DNA from: Pseudomonas sp. UBA5706
GTDB lineage: Bacteria > Pseudomonadota > Gammaproteobacteria > Pseudomonadales > Pseudomonadaceae
Assembly: GCF_002419965.1 (NCBI RefSeq)
Contig: NZ_DIHC01000030.1
Location: 1,060-65,059 of the forward strand
Length of the DNA: 64,000 bases
Direction: 5' to 3'
Shown here in pieces: positions 49,991-59,115 of the stretch. The position numbers were made by a program, and so were the translations under genes. The notes beneath the pieces were generated by a model. That model was given only the letters and a program-made list of their open reading frames with translations. It did no database searches and had not been told where the DNA came from. Position 1 is the stretch's first letter; each line of letters starts with the position of its first letter.

Positions 49991-51178
49991 TCAGGAAGAC
50001 GTGGACGCCAGAGACTGGCCGACCACGACGGGAACCGTCTCGCGGCCACCGAAGCTCGCCGGCAACTGGATTTTGTAGACCTTGAACGGCAGCTGCAGAC
50101 CGTTCACACCGTTCGGTCCGCGGTTGGAGGCCATGCGCGCACTCTGCGGCACCGGAATGTAAAGCTCGCGCTGTTTGGAAATGATCATCGCATCGGGATT
50201 CCACAGCCGCTGATCTTCCACCGCCACGCGCAGGCTGCCGTCAGGTGAGAGCACGGTCACGCGGGGTTTGTCATACTCGCCCAGGTATAAATTGCCTGCG
50301 CTGTCGATGGCAGTGCCGGTCAGCGCGCCAGTGTCGTAGACGAACTCGACCTTCTCTCCCAGCGCCTTTTCGGTCACCTGGGTATCGCGCAGAGCCGCCG
50401 TCGGTACTTTCCAGAGCGGACCGGTGAGCGCCTGGTAATACAGCCAAGCACCGTCCGGGCTTATTTCCAGCGGGTCGGAATGCACTTGATGGTCGCTGCC
50501 ATCGGGCATCATCAGCGGCTGCGCGTGTTCGCCCAACGGCCGGCGTTCGGGGTTCATTTTGGTCGAGGGATGATCGGCCAGGCGACGCAGGGCCACGCCG
50601 GTTTTGAGGTTGACGATGATGATCGCCCCCAGGCCCGAATCGGTGAGGTAAGCGTGTTCGCTGTCCAGGCGCAGGTCGTTGAGATTGGCCCCGGCGGGCA
50701 GCACGCTCGGCGGCAGGCTGATGGAGCGCAGCAGCGTGCCGTCGCGGGTATCGAACTGAAGGACTTTCTGATGCGGATTGATGCCGTGCGGGCCGGCATC
50801 CTCGCCCTGGTCGATGGCCCACAAGGTGTCGTCATCGAAGATATGAATGGTGTTGATCTTGACCAGCGATCTGGCGCCGGATTTGCCCGGTTGCCACTGG
50901 TTCCACTCGCCGCCGGGGAATGGCTTGAGGGAACCGTCGGGCAGCACTTCGGCAATCGAGGGGGTCTTCTCGAATCCGGGCCAGCGTGGCAGACCGACGA
51001 ACAGCCGGCCTGCGGCGGTCAGCCCAACCGCATTGCACAGCCAGTCAAGGCTTGCGACCTTGATCAGGGGCGGTCCGGCCTGAACCAGCGCAGCGGCACG
51101 GGCAAGCTGGCTGGAAGCCAGAACGGCGGCGCCAGAGGCCAAAGCGGTGGCCTTGCAGAAGTTACGTCTATCGAGCAT
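49991..51178 (-). CDS. Tat-exported MRJP/Yellow-family beta-propeller protein
   Basis: The 395-residue protein begins with a twin-arginine signal (LDRRNFCKATALASGAAVLA) followed by a major royal jelly/Yellow-type six-bladed propeller: GLTAAGRLFVGLPRWPGF, IFDDDTLWAIDQGEDAGP, ANLNDLRLDSEHAYLTDSG, ISPDGAWLYYQALTGPLWKV and WNPDAMIISKQRELYIPVPQ. Bacterial members are secreted or periplasmic and their chemistry is mostly unproven; a lactonase-like or ligand-binding role is possible. AGAGGGA is upstream of ATG 51178. It ends 27 bases before the amidohydrolase start, so the two are an operon. Confidence 0.83.
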   Translation of the reverse strand: MLDRRNFCKATALASGAAVLASSQLARAAALVQAGPPLIKVASLDWLCNAVGLTAAGRLFVGLPRWPGFEKTPSIAEVLPDGSLKPFPGGEWNQWQPGKSGARSLVKINTIHIFDDDTLWAIDQGEDAGPHGINPHQKVLQFDTRDGTLLRSISLPPSVLPAGANLNDLRLDSEHAYLTDSGLGAIIIVNLKTGVALRRLADHPSTKMNPERRPLGEHAQPLMMPDGSDHQVHSDPLEISPDGAWLYYQALTGPLWKVPTAALRDTQVTEKALGEKVEFVYDTGALTGTAIDSAGNLYLGEYDKPRVTVLSPDGSLRVAVEDQRLWNPDAMIISKQRELYIPVPQSARMASNRGPNGVNGLQLPFKVYKIQLPASFGGRETVPVVVGQSLASTSS

Positions 51179-51350
51179 CGAATTCCCTCTCTTTGTTTTC
51201 ACGGCGGTGCAACAGCCAGTGCACCTCTCATAGGCGGGTTATGCCACCCGGAAAAATGACCGGACGAGGCAGAAAAAAATTTCAAAAAAACGCAGGAAGA
51301 ACCGCGCCGGATTGACGCGAAACCCTCAAGCACGTCTGCGACTTGGGCGC

Positions 51351-52733
51351 TCAATGGCCCGCGCAGGCCTGCTGACCTACGTTAGGGGTAGGCATATTGG
51401 CAGGCGTGTCATCCGGGCGTTTAAGCTCGCCAACGATGAACATGTAACTGATGAACGCCCCGGCGGCGTTGAGCGCTACGTAAATCAGCGCGCCATTGAA
51501 CGAGCCCATGGACTGCACCATGTAGCCGATCACCAGCGGCGTGACGATGCCGGCGACGCTGCCGAAGGTATTGAAAATCGCGCCATTCATGCCGGCACTG
51601 CGCTTGGGCGAGACGTCGGAGATGATCGCCCAGCCGAGCGCGCCCATGCCCTTGCCGAAGAACGCCAGGGCCATGAACAGCACCACCAGCAGGTCGGTCT
51701 GCACGTAATTGCACAGGATCATGCTCATCGACAGCGCCATGCCGATGTAGATCGGCACCTTGCGCGCACGGGTCAGCGACACGCCTTTGCGCAGCATCCA
51801 GTCAGAGACCATCCCGCCACCGATGCCGCCAATGAAGCCGAAGATCGCCGGTACCGCCGCCAGCAGCCCGGCATTGAGTATGGACAGGCCTCGCTGCTGC
51901 ACCAGATACACCGGGAACCAGGTCAGGAAGAAGAACGTCAGGGTGCTGATACAGAATTGCGCCAGGTAGATCCCGAGCAACATCCGCTGGCCCAGCAAGT
52001 CGCGCGCGCTGACCCAGGTTTGACTCCAGCTCTGGCGCTCGCCAGCGCACGCCGGACGCTCCTGCAGATTAGCGCCACCTAAACGAAGGGTTTGTAGCTC
52101 AATGGCGCTCAGGCTGGCATGGTCCACGGGGGCCTTGATGCGGATGAAAAACACCACGCCGATCACAATCCCGGCGGCGCCCATCACGTAAAAGATCCAC
52201 GGCCAGCCCCAACGTGTGGAAATCCAGGCCAGCAATGGGGTGAACACCACCGCCGCGAAATACTGCGAGGCATTGAAGATCGCCGTTGCCGTACCGCGCT
52301 CGGCGGTGGGAAACCACATCGAGACGATCTTGCTATTGGAGGGGAAACACGGCGCTTCGGCAGCGCCCACCAAAAACCGCAGGGCGAAGACTGCAAAGAA
52401 GGCCAGGGCCACCGGCATCAGCGCCACGGTGCCGATCATTGCGGTAAAGGCCGACCAGGCGATGATCGCCAGGCCCAGCACCTTGACGCTGCCGAAGCGG
52501 TCAATGGCCAGGCCGCCCGGCAGTTGCAGCAGCATGTAGGCCCAGGCGAACGCGGAAAACAGCCAGCCCATTTCGGCGTGGCTTAACCCCAGCTCCTGAG
52601 ACACGCTGGCGCCAGCGACGGACAGCGTGGCGCGATCACCCTGGTTGATGATCATCATGATGAACAGCAACGCGATGACTTCGTAGCGGCGGTGCTCGGC
52701 GATGAAACGCCGCAGAGAATCTATTTTTTTCAT
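51351..52733 (-). CDS. MFS transporter, sugar-acid type
   Basis: This 460-residue protein is an ACS-family MFS transporter like GudP and DgoT: MMIINQGDRATLSVAGASVS, FSAFAWAYMLLQLPGGLAID, FLVGAAEAPCFPSNSKIVSM and FPTAERGTATAIFNASQYFA. It should import a hexonate or hexarate with protons. It lies 82 bases behind an enolase-superfamily dehydratase gene, which would act on the imported acid. Two LacI-type operators lie upstream of that gene. Confidence 0.86.
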   Translation of the reverse strand: MKKIDSLRRFIAEHRRYEVIALLFIMMIINQGDRATLSVAGASVSQELGLSHAEMGWLFSAFAWAYMLLQLPGGLAIDRFGSVKVLGLAIIAWSAFTAMIGTVALMPVALAFFAVFALRFLVGAAEAPCFPSNSKIVSMWFPTAERGTATAIFNASQYFAAVVFTPLLAWISTRWGWPWIFYVMGAAGIVIGVVFFIRIKAPVDHASLSAIELQTLRLGGANLQERPACAGERQSWSQTWVSARDLLGQRMLLGIYLAQFCISTLTFFFLTWFPVYLVQQRGLSILNAGLLAAVPAIFGFIGGIGGGMVSDWMLRKGVSLTRARKVPIYIGMALSMSMILCNYVQTDLLVVLFMALAFFGKGMGALGWAIISDVSPKRSAGMNGAIFNTFGSVAGIVTPLVIGYMVQSMGSFNGALIYVALNAAGAFISYMFIVGELKRPDDTPANMPTPNVGQQACAGH

Positions 52734-52815
52734 TGTGTTCTCGATAGCGGACAACAAAAGTCATGAAACGATCAGGCAGCTCCCCAGCGGCGGCCCCCCC
52801 ACCAGAGACGCAGGG

Positions 52816-54018
52816 TCACGGGCGCGTCTCGCGGATGATGGCGTCCCGACGCTGGCGCACTTCGGGGCGTAACGCGGTGCCCAGCCCCGGCTGGGTCGGC
52901 GCCAGTGCGTAACCCTCGACGATTTGCGGCAAATGGGTGACCAGATCGCCGTACCAGGTCGACAACGAGGCCCGCACCACCTCCTGCAACACGGCGGTCG
53001 GGGCATGCACGCCGATCTGCAGGCCGGCGAACAGCGCGACCGGGCCGGTGCAGTCGTGAGGTGCAAGCGGTTTGTTGTAGACCTGGGCCAATGCGGCGAT
53101 CTTGCGCGCCTCGGTGAAGCCACCGCACCACACCAGATCAAGCATCAGGTAGTCCATGGCGCCGGCTGCCAGCAGGTCGCGGTAGGCCACGCTGCCGCCG
53201 AGGGTTTCACTGGCACAGATCGGCACGCGGGTGCGGGTGCGCAGATCGGCCAGCGCCTGGGCGTCGTCCATCTTGCACAGCGGATCTTCGACCCAGTAAG
53301 GCTCGAACGCTTCGAGGGCCTGGCAAATGCGCAACGCCGCGGTGCTGTCCCACAGGCTGTGCAATTCGCACATGATTTCGATCCGGTTGCCCACCGCCTG
53401 GCGAATCTGGCGGAAGGCTTCGACGCCCTGTTTCACCTCGGCCAGGCTGATGGTGTTGGCCCCTGCCTGCCGGGCGAAACGGTCGAACGGCCAGATTTTC
53501 ATGGCCGTGTAGCCCTCTTCCACCAGGCTGACGGCCAGGGCGCCGGCATCGCGGCTGAAGGCCAACTGGTCGTCATAGGGGCCTTGGGCGCGGTCGGCGC
53601 TGGTGATTTCCCGACGCGCGCCCTGCTGGGTGTTGAATTCGTAGCCGGCACAGGTGTTGTAGACCCGGATCCGCTCGCGGCACGCACCGCCAAGGGCTTC
53701 GTGAATCGGAATGCCGTGACGCTGCCCTTTGAGGTCCCACAGCGCAATATCCACGGCGCTGGCGGCGCGAATTTCGGCACTGGCGCTGTGGTAGCCGACG
53801 TAGGGCGTGGTGAGCTCGAGGGAAATCGCTTCGATTTGCCGCGAATCACGACCGATGAGCCCGGGAGCGATCAGTTCGTGCACGGCAGCCTCCACCGTGG
53901 CCGCACCGCGAAAGGTTTCGCCGAGGCCGATCAATCCTTCATCGGTTTCGATTTCCAGCCAGATCAACTTCGGGCGTTCTGGCAGGCGCAGGGTTCTTAC
54001 GCATGTGATTTTGGACAT
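52816..54018 (-). CDS. Enolase-superfamily sugar-acid dehydratase (mandelate racemase/MLE type)
   Basis: The 400-residue protein has the mandelate racemase fold: a capping domain (LIGLGETFRGAATVEAAVHE), a barrel with GYTAMKIWPFDRFARQ (base region), metal ligands in EIMCELHSLWD, YWVEDPLCKMDD and ICASETLGGS, and the catalytic His in PLAPHDCTGPVALF. It should abstract the alpha proton of a sugar acid and remove water to give a 2-keto-3-deoxy acid. The substrate cannot be fixed; D-galactonate-, arabinonate- or gluconate-like acids are possible. Start at 54018, with a longer frame rejected. The divergent LacI/GntR-like gene is likely its repressor. Confidence 0.83.
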   Translation of the reverse strand: MSKITCVRTLRLPERPKLIWLEIETDEGLIGLGETFRGAATVEAAVHELIAPGLIGRDSRQIEAISLELTTPYVGYHSASAEIRAASAVDIALWDLKGQRHGIPIHEALGGACRERIRVYNTCAGYEFNTQQGARREITSADRAQGPYDDQLAFSRDAGALAVSLVEEGYTAMKIWPFDRFARQAGANTISLAEVKQGVEAFRQIRQAVGNRIEIMCELHSLWDSTAALRICQALEAFEPYWVEDPLCKMDDAQALADLRTRTRVPICASETLGGSVAYRDLLAAGAMDYLMLDLVWCGGFTEARKIAALAQVYNKPLAPHDCTGPVALFAGLQIGVHAPTAVLQEVVRASLSTWYGDLVTHLPQIVEGYALAPTQPGLGTALRPEVRQRRDAIIRETRP

Positions 54019-54048
54019 TGTTATTTTCCGCAGCGGATGATGCGCAAA

Positions 54049-54063
54049 TGAGAGCGCTACCAT
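54049..54063. promoter_or_regulatory. LacI-type operator, copy 1
   Basis: TGAGAGCGCTACCAT is a near-palindrome centred on AGCGCT, the usual core of GntR/PurR-like LacI-family operators. It lies 30 bp before the dehydratase gene. The exact reverse complement occurs at 54137-54151. Confidence 0.7.
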
Positions 54064-54136
54064 TTATGGTGAAAAATATAGCTCAGCTTTTTTTCAAGGA
54101 CAAGGGACACTTATCAGACAACTGCAAATCGTCATC

Positions 54137-54151
54137 ATGGTAGCGCTCTCA
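54137..54151. promoter_or_regulatory. LacI-type operator, copy 2
   Basis: ATGGTAGCGCTCTCA is the exact reverse complement of the element at 54049-54063, with centres 88 bp apart. It lies beyond the stop of the LacI-type gene (54194), on the dehydratase side. Two identical sites suggest repression by DNA looping. Confidence 0.68.
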
Positions 54152-54193
54152 AGGCGAATGACCGTGACGTCCTGCGGCATCGGATGGCAGGTT

Positions 54194-55243
54194 TCAGACC
54201 AGCGTCGAAGTGCTGTCGCGTTCGATCACGGTGAAGCCGATGTCCTCGACCCCCTCGCTGTCGTCATGGCCGGTGATCCGGTCCAATAGCATCGATGCGG
54301 CACGGTCGCCCATGAGCTGCCCATCGATGCGGACGGTCGACAGCGCCGGGAAGGTGTGTGCGGCGAAATTCATGTCGCCAAAACCGATCACCGCCAGTTC
54401 CTGTGGCACGCGAATGCCACGGGCAGCGGCTTCGGTGAGCACACCATGGGCGATGGTGTCGGAGGTGCAGACGACCATCAGCGGACTGTCGCCCAACATC
54501 TGGCCATGGTCGATCAACCCCGTCAGGCCTGCACGACCGTGGGCGAGCGTGGGCAAGCCTTCAAATACCTGGCGCGGAACATCGCTGATGCCCTGCTCCG
54601 CCAAGGTGCCGATGAAGCTTTCGGCCCGACGCAAACCTCGGGGGTCGTTGACCGCCAGCACGGCGAATCGGCGATAGCCTTTGCCCAGCAGGTGCCGCGC
54701 CACGTCACGGCCGACTTTCTCGTGAGAGAAACCGACCAGCATGTCAATCGGCTCACGGCTCAGGTCCCAGGTCTCCACCACCGGCACGTTCGAGGCGCGC
54801 AGACGATGACGGCTGGCCGGGGTGTGCAAGGTGCCGGTGAGGATGATGCCGTCGGGGCGGCGGCTGAGAATGACTTCAAGCAGCTGCTGTTCGTGCTCGG
54901 TCTGATAACCGGACACCCCGAGCAGCACCTGGTACCCGGCTTTGGTCAGACGCTCGTTGATGGCCTGGAAGGTGTCGGAGAAGATCGGATTGGTCACCAT
55001 CGGCAGCACCACTGCCACCAGACGACTGCGGCTGGAGGCCAGCGCGCCGGCCAGACGGTTGGGCACGTACCCGGTCTGGTCGATGGCCCGTTGCACCTTG
55101 AGCCGGGTTTCGCTGCGCACGGTTTCGGGCTGGTTCAGGCAGCGCGAGACGGTCATCGGCGCCACGCCCGCCAGCCTCGCAACATCGCCTAACGTCACGC
55201 CACGACTGCCTCGGCCGTTGCTGTCTGGTTTCTTGCCCGTCAT
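54194..55243 (-). CDS. LacI-family repressor (GntR-like)
   Basis: This 349-residue protein has an N-terminal LacI helix-turn-helix and hinge (about 16-70; VTLGDVARLAGVAPMTVSRC, YVPNRLAGALASSRS) and a ribose-binding-type effector domain (LVAVVLPMVTNPIFSDTFQA, RPDGIILTGTLHTPASR, FGDMNFAAHTFPALSTV). It resembles the gluconate repressor GntR. It is encoded on the same strand as and just upstream of the dehydratase/MFS operon; operators in the 175-bp gap downstream of its stop suit it. Effector is probably the transported sugar acid or its product. The ATG at 55243 has a weak ribosome-binding site. Confidence 0.87.
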   Translation of the reverse strand: MTGKKPDSNGRGSRGVTLGDVARLAGVAPMTVSRCLNQPETVRSETRLKVQRAIDQTGYVPNRLAGALASSRSRLVAVVLPMVTNPIFSDTFQAINERLTKAGYQVLLGVSGYQTEHEQQLLEVILSRRPDGIILTGTLHTPASRHRLRASNVPVVETWDLSREPIDMLVGFSHEKVGRDVARHLLGKGYRRFAVLAVNDPRGLRRAESFIGTLAEQGISDVPRQVFEGLPTLAHGRAGLTGLIDHGQMLGDSPLMVVCTSDTIAHGVLTEAAARGIRVPQELAVIGFGDMNFAAHTFPALSTVRIDGQLMGDRAASMLLDRITGHDDSEGVEDIGFTVIERDSTSTLV

Positions 55244-55349
55244 TATCTGTGTGTGTTCCCGACTGTTCGCCCAAGATTCCCCGCGAATGCTACCAGTCGG
55301 CCCCTCCCTGATGCGAGCGCGCCGGACGCCTTCCGGTCCGGTACGGAAG

Positions 55350-56372
55350 ATGAAGTTGGACAGCGACAAAAAGAAAGGGCTGCTCGAAGTCGCCGCGCTG
55401 GCGGGCGTCAGCCTGAGCACCGTGGACCGGGTGCTCAACGAACGCGGCAGCGTGTCGGATCTCAAGCGACGAAAAGTGCTGAACGCCGCCAAGGCGTTGG
55501 GGTTGCGTCGGCTGCTGCCCTCCCCGGTCCACGGTTTGTTGCGTTTTGACCTGCTGATCGTCGAGAGCCACACCGATCACTATCGACGCCTGACCCTCGC
55601 CTTTGACCATCAGGCGCGGCTGCTGCGCTCGCGCCTGGTCCTGCAGCACCAGACCTGGAACGACCAGAATCCAGAGCAACTGCTGGAGTTCATCAACCAG
55701 CCGCGTACGTCGCGACAAGGGCTGATCGTGGTAGCCCATGACAGCCCTGCCATTCGCGCCGCGCTCAAGGCGCAGATCGCCCGAGGCGTGCCGGTGGTGT
55801 TACTGACCAGCGCGCTGTCGGGGCTCGACGGTGCCACCTACATCGGCATCGACAACCGCGTGGCTGGCCGCAGCGCGGGCCGCTTGCTCAGTCAATGGCA
55901 GGGGCAGGCGTCGGGGCGCGTGCTGCTGCTCACCAACTCGTTGCTTTATCACGCTCACCAGCAGCGCGTCGAAGGCTTCCTGCAAGTCTTGAGCGAGCGT
56001 GCGCCGAGGATGACGGTCCAGGGCCCGGTGCAATGCCACGACGACGATGTCCTGACCGCGCGCGCCGTACGCGATGCCTGCGCGACGGGGGCACCCCTGA
56101 CGGCAATCTATAACACCGGCGCAGGTTCCGCCGGGATTCGCCAGGCGCTGCCCGCGCATGGGGTCAGCCCGGTCTGGATCACCCACGAAGCCAGCCAGCA
56201 ACACGCTGAGTTGCTGCGCGAAGGGTCGCTGTCGCTGGTGATCGATCAGGACCCGGAGGGCCAGGCGGAAGCTGCCATTCAACACCTGCTGTACGTTAAT
56301 GGCGATATCGATACGCCGGTCCTTATCACCCCGCAATTGCGCATTGTCATCGACGAAACACTGTCCGGCTAA
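55350..56372 (+). CDS. LacI-type regulator with periplasmic-binding-protein-like effector domain
   Basis: The 340-residue product has a LacI-type helix-turn-helix (about 8-55; GLLEVAALAGVSLSTVDRVL) and an effector domain of the Peripla_BP_4 kind (FDLLIVESHTDHYRRLTLAF, GLIVVAHDSPAIRAALKAQI, YIGIDNRVAGRSAGRLL, LSLVIDQDPEGQAEAAIQHL). It differs from the neighbour at 54194, being closer to sugar-binding-protein-like repressors. It is divergent from that gene and 154 bp upstream of the GMC dehydrogenase operon, which it may control. Start choice is uncertain: ATGs at 55287, 55311 and 55350 are in frame and none has a good ribosome-binding site; the last one gives the usual distance to the helix-turn-helix. 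Confidence 0.8.
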   Translation: MKLDSDKKKGLLEVAALAGVSLSTVDRVLNERGSVSDLKRRKVLNAAKALGLRRLLPSPVHGLLRFDLLIVESHTDHYRRLTLAFDHQARLLRSRLVLQHQTWNDQNPEQLLEFINQPRTSRQGLIVVAHDSPAIRAALKAQIARGVPVVLLTSALSGLDGATYIGIDNRVAGRSAGRLLSQWQGQASGRVLLLTNSLLYHAHQQRVEGFLQVLSERAPRMTVQGPVQCHDDDVLTARAVRDACATGAPLTAIYNTGAGSAGIRQALPAHGVSPVWITHEASQQHAELLREGSLSLVIDQDPEGQAEAAIQHLLYVNGDIDTPVLITPQLRIVIDETLSG

Positions 56373-56526
56373 ACCGTTCTATCTGTAGGGTTTTTTGAGG
56401 GAAACACGTCAAATTGTTAGTGGCGCGGTGATATGCCGCACCCTAGACTCGCCGCCGCCATCGATTGGCCCGCGGGCTTTGGCCCGATTACCCATCGACT
56501 TCCCCTCATCCGAACAGGACAGATTC

Positions 56527-57246
56527 ATGCAGCGCAGAGAATTTCTTTCATCGGCGTTGGCGCTGGCAGCCGCGTCCACCTTGCCGGCTGCGCGCGCCGA
56601 GGTTATCAGCGGTGGACAGCCCTGGGAGCCGGGTCAGGCCAACCTGCCTGCACTGCCCGCTCCCCGCCAGGGCGGCCTGGCCTACTTCACCCAGGCCGAA
56701 TTCGACACCGCCGGCGCCCTCGCCGACCGCCTGATACCCGCCGATGAACTGAGCATAGGCGGCAAGGAAGCCGGTTGCGCAACCTTCATCGACCGACAGC
56801 TGGCAGGCGACTATGGGCGCGGCGCGACGCTGTACCGCCTCGGTCGCTTCGTCAAGGGCACCCCTGAGCAAGGCACGCAATCGCCCCTGACCCCGGCCGA
56901 ACGCTGGCGCAAGGGCCTGGCTGCCCTGGATGCCTACTGCCAGAAGGCATTTTCGAAACCCTTCGTGCAACTGGACGGTGCTCAACAGGACGAACTGCTG
57001 CGCGGCATGGAAAGCGACAAGCTGGATCTGGGCGCCGAAGTCGAATCCAAAGAGCTGTTCGAACAGATTCTGGCCAACGTCCGTGAGGGTTTCTTTGCCG
57101 ATCCCATCTACGGCGGCAATAAGGACATGGCCAGCTGGAAAATGATCGGCTTCCCCGGTGCCCGCTATGACTTTCGCGATGTGATCGCCAAGAAGGGCCA
57201 GAAACTCACGATCATTCCCACCAGCCTGATCGACAACACGCTCTGA
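56527..57246 (+). CDS. Membrane-bound sugar/gluconate dehydrogenase, small (gamma) subunit
   Basis: This 239-residue protein is a gluconate 2-dehydrogenase subunit 3 family member. A twin-arginine-like signal (MQRREFLSSALALAAAS, cleaved after ARA) is followed by the domain with AYFTQAEFDTAGALADRLIP, ERWRKGLAALDAYCQKAFSK and ILANVREGFFADPIYGGNKD. The small subunit carries or chaperones the FAD-containing large subunit through the Tat system. AGGA precedes ATG 56527. The large subunit and the cytochrome subunit follow directly. Confidence 0.88.
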   Translation: MQRREFLSSALALAAASTLPAARAEVISGGQPWEPGQANLPALPAPRQGGLAYFTQAEFDTAGALADRLIPADELSIGGKEAGCATFIDRQLAGDYGRGATLYRLGRFVKGTPEQGTQSPLTPAERWRKGLAALDAYCQKAFSKPFVQLDGAQQDELLRGMESDKLDLGAEVESKELFEQILANVREGFFADPIYGGNKDMASWKMIGFPGARYDFRDVIAKKGQKLTIIPTSLIDNTL

Positions 57247-57336
57247 TTGCCCTGCGCAACCACTGATACGAGCAGTGCGGTACGCCGACACCTGCCTTGA
57301 TTCTCGTGATGACACCGTATTGATAAGGACCCCTAA

Positions 57337-59115
57337 ATGGCCAATGTTCGCCCCAAAGTCGACGCTGTGATCGTCGGCCTCGGCTGGTGTGGTTCTCTGA
57401 TGGCTGAAGAGCTGACCCGTGCCGGCCTCAATGTGGTCGCGATCGAACGCGGCCCCTGGTTCGAGACCTCCACCGACTTCCCGCCCTCGGTCGACACCGA
57501 CGAGTTGCGCTGGGATACACGCCGCAGCATGTTGCTGCCGCCAGCCATCGAAACCACCACATTCCGCAACAACCGCTCGCAGACCGCCCTGCCAACTCGC
57601 GACTGGAGTCTCAACGAGCTGGGCTACAACGTAGGCGGCTCGGGCACTCACTGGGCCGGTATGGCCTGGCGCTTCCTGCCTTTCGACTTCGAGCCCTATA
57701 CCTACACCCTCAAACGCTATGGCAAACAGCAACTGACCGAAGGCTTGATCGTGCAGGACTGGGGCGTGACGTATGACGACCTGGAACCCTTCTATGATCG
57801 CTTCGAGAAAATCGCCGGCGTCTCGGGCAAGGCTGGCGTGCTCAACGGCAAGCCGGTCGAAGGCGGCAACATCTTCGAAGGCAGCCGTAAAAACGAGTTC
57901 CCCCTGCCGCCCCTGGCCACTACACGCCTGACTGACCTGTTCACCGAAGGCAGCAACAAGCTGGGCCTGCACCCGTTCATGGTGCCCGCCGGTCAAGCCT
58001 CGCAGGCTTACACCAACCCGCTGGGCGTGCGCATGGGGCCTTGCACCTATTGCGGCTACTGCCTGTACTACGGCTGCGGCAACTTCTCCAAATCCAGCCC
58101 CAATGCCTGCGTGGTCCCGGCCCTGATGCAGCGCAGCAACTTCACCGTGCTCACCGAATCGGCCGTGTTGCGCGCCACGTTGGCTGAAGACGGCAAGACC
58201 GCCACCGGTGTGACGTATCTGGATCGCAACAAGAAGGAATGGCACCAGCCCGCCGACATCGTGATCTTCTCCGCCTTCCAGATGCAGAACGTGCGTCTGT
58301 TGCTGCTCTCGAAAATCGGTCAACCGTACGACCCGGCTACCCGCAAAGGCGTGGTCGGTCGTGCCTACAGCTTCCAGACCGTGTCAGGGGCAAACCTGTT
58401 TTTCGAGGACGAGCAGCTCAACCAATACATCGGTGCCGGCGCCCTCTCGGTGCAGGTGGATGACTACAACGGCGACAACTTCGATCACACCGGCAAGGGT
58501 TTCATCGGCGGCGCCGGTATTCTCGTGGTGGCCCGGGGCGCACGCCCGATCGGCAACGCCGACGTCGTGCCGCCGGGCACCCCGCGCTGGGGCAGCACCT
58601 GGAAAAAGGCCTACACCCACGCCTTCCAGAACGGCACTTTCATCTTTAACCAGGGCACCAGTTTCTCCCACGACGAGTGCTATCTGGACCTCGATCCTGA
58701 GTACAAGGACGCCAACGGCGATCCGCTGATTCGCGTGACGTTCGACTACAACGAGAACGACCGGCGCATGGCGAAGTTCACCGAAGACAAGGCCATCGAG
58801 ATCGGCAAAGCCATGGGCGCGAAGATCGTCAATGGGTTCGACTCGGCCGCCACCAACTACGGCCCGTATCTGCCAGCCAGTGACCACACCATCGGCGGCG
58901 CGGTCATGGGCACCGACCCGAACACCAGCGTGCTTAACCGCTATCAACAGAGCTGGGACGTGCATAACGTCTTCGTACTCGGGGCGTCATCGTTCCCCAA
59001 CAATGCCGGTTACAACCCGACGTCGACCATTGGCGCCCTGAGCCTGTGGACGGCCAAGGCCATCATCGAACAGTACCTGAGCAAACGCGGCCCGTTGGTG
59101 GAGGTGTCGGCATGA
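57337..59115 (+). CDS. GMC-family FAD-dependent dehydrogenase, catalytic subunit
   Basis: The 592-residue protein is a GMC flavoprotein with the FAD-binding motif VDAVIVGLGWCGSLMAEELT, the GSGTHWAGMAWRF loop, a C-terminal ASDHTIGGAVMGTDP with the catalytic His region, and FPNNAGYNPTSTIGALSLWT. A Cys-rich segment, GPCTYCGYCLYYGCG (C236, C239, C242, C247), resembles the iron-sulfur-binding hinge of membrane-bound FAD-glucose dehydrogenase. It should oxidise a sugar or sugar acid in the periplasm and pass electrons to the cytochrome subunit. It lacks its own signal and probably rides with the small subunit. Its TGA overlaps the cytochrome ATG. Confidence 0.9.
   Translation: MANVRPKVDAVIVGLGWCGSLMAEELTRAGLNVVAIERGPWFETSTDFPPSVDTDELRWDTRRSMLLPPAIETTTFRNNRSQTALPTRDWSLNELGYNVGGSGTHWAGMAWRFLPFDFEPYTYTLKRYGKQQLTEGLIVQDWGVTYDDLEPFYDRFEKIAGVSGKAGVLNGKPVEGGNIFEGSRKNEFPLPPLATTRLTDLFTEGSNKLGLHPFMVPAGQASQAYTNPLGVRMGPCTYCGYCLYYGCGNFSKSSPNACVVPALMQRSNFTVLTESAVLRATLAEDGKTATGVTYLDRNKKEWHQPADIVIFSAFQMQNVRLLLLSKIGQPYDPATRKGVVGRAYSFQTVSGANLFFEDEQLNQYIGAGALSVQVDDYNGDNFDHTGKGFIGGAGILVVARGARPIGNADVVPPGTPRWGSTWKKAYTHAFQNGTFIFNQGTSFSHDECYLDLDPEYKDANGDPLIRVTFDYNENDRRMAKFTEDKAIEIGKAMGAKIVNGFDSAATNYGPYLPASDHTIGGAVMGTDPNTSVLNRYQQSWDVHNVFVLGASSFPNNAGYNPTSTIGALSLWTAKAIIEQYLSKRGPLVEVSA

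Noticed and set aside
52924..54051. A 375-codon plus-strand frame opposite the enolase-superfamily gene
   Set aside because: The minus-strand product has the full set of enolase-superfamily ligands; the plus frame is a shadow.
56548..58323. A 591-codon open frame on the minus strand opposite the GMC dehydrogenase genes
   Set aside because: It is antisense to two proteins with clear domains and start signals, its own translation shows no known domain, and it is rich in residues expected from the reverse of GC-rich codons.
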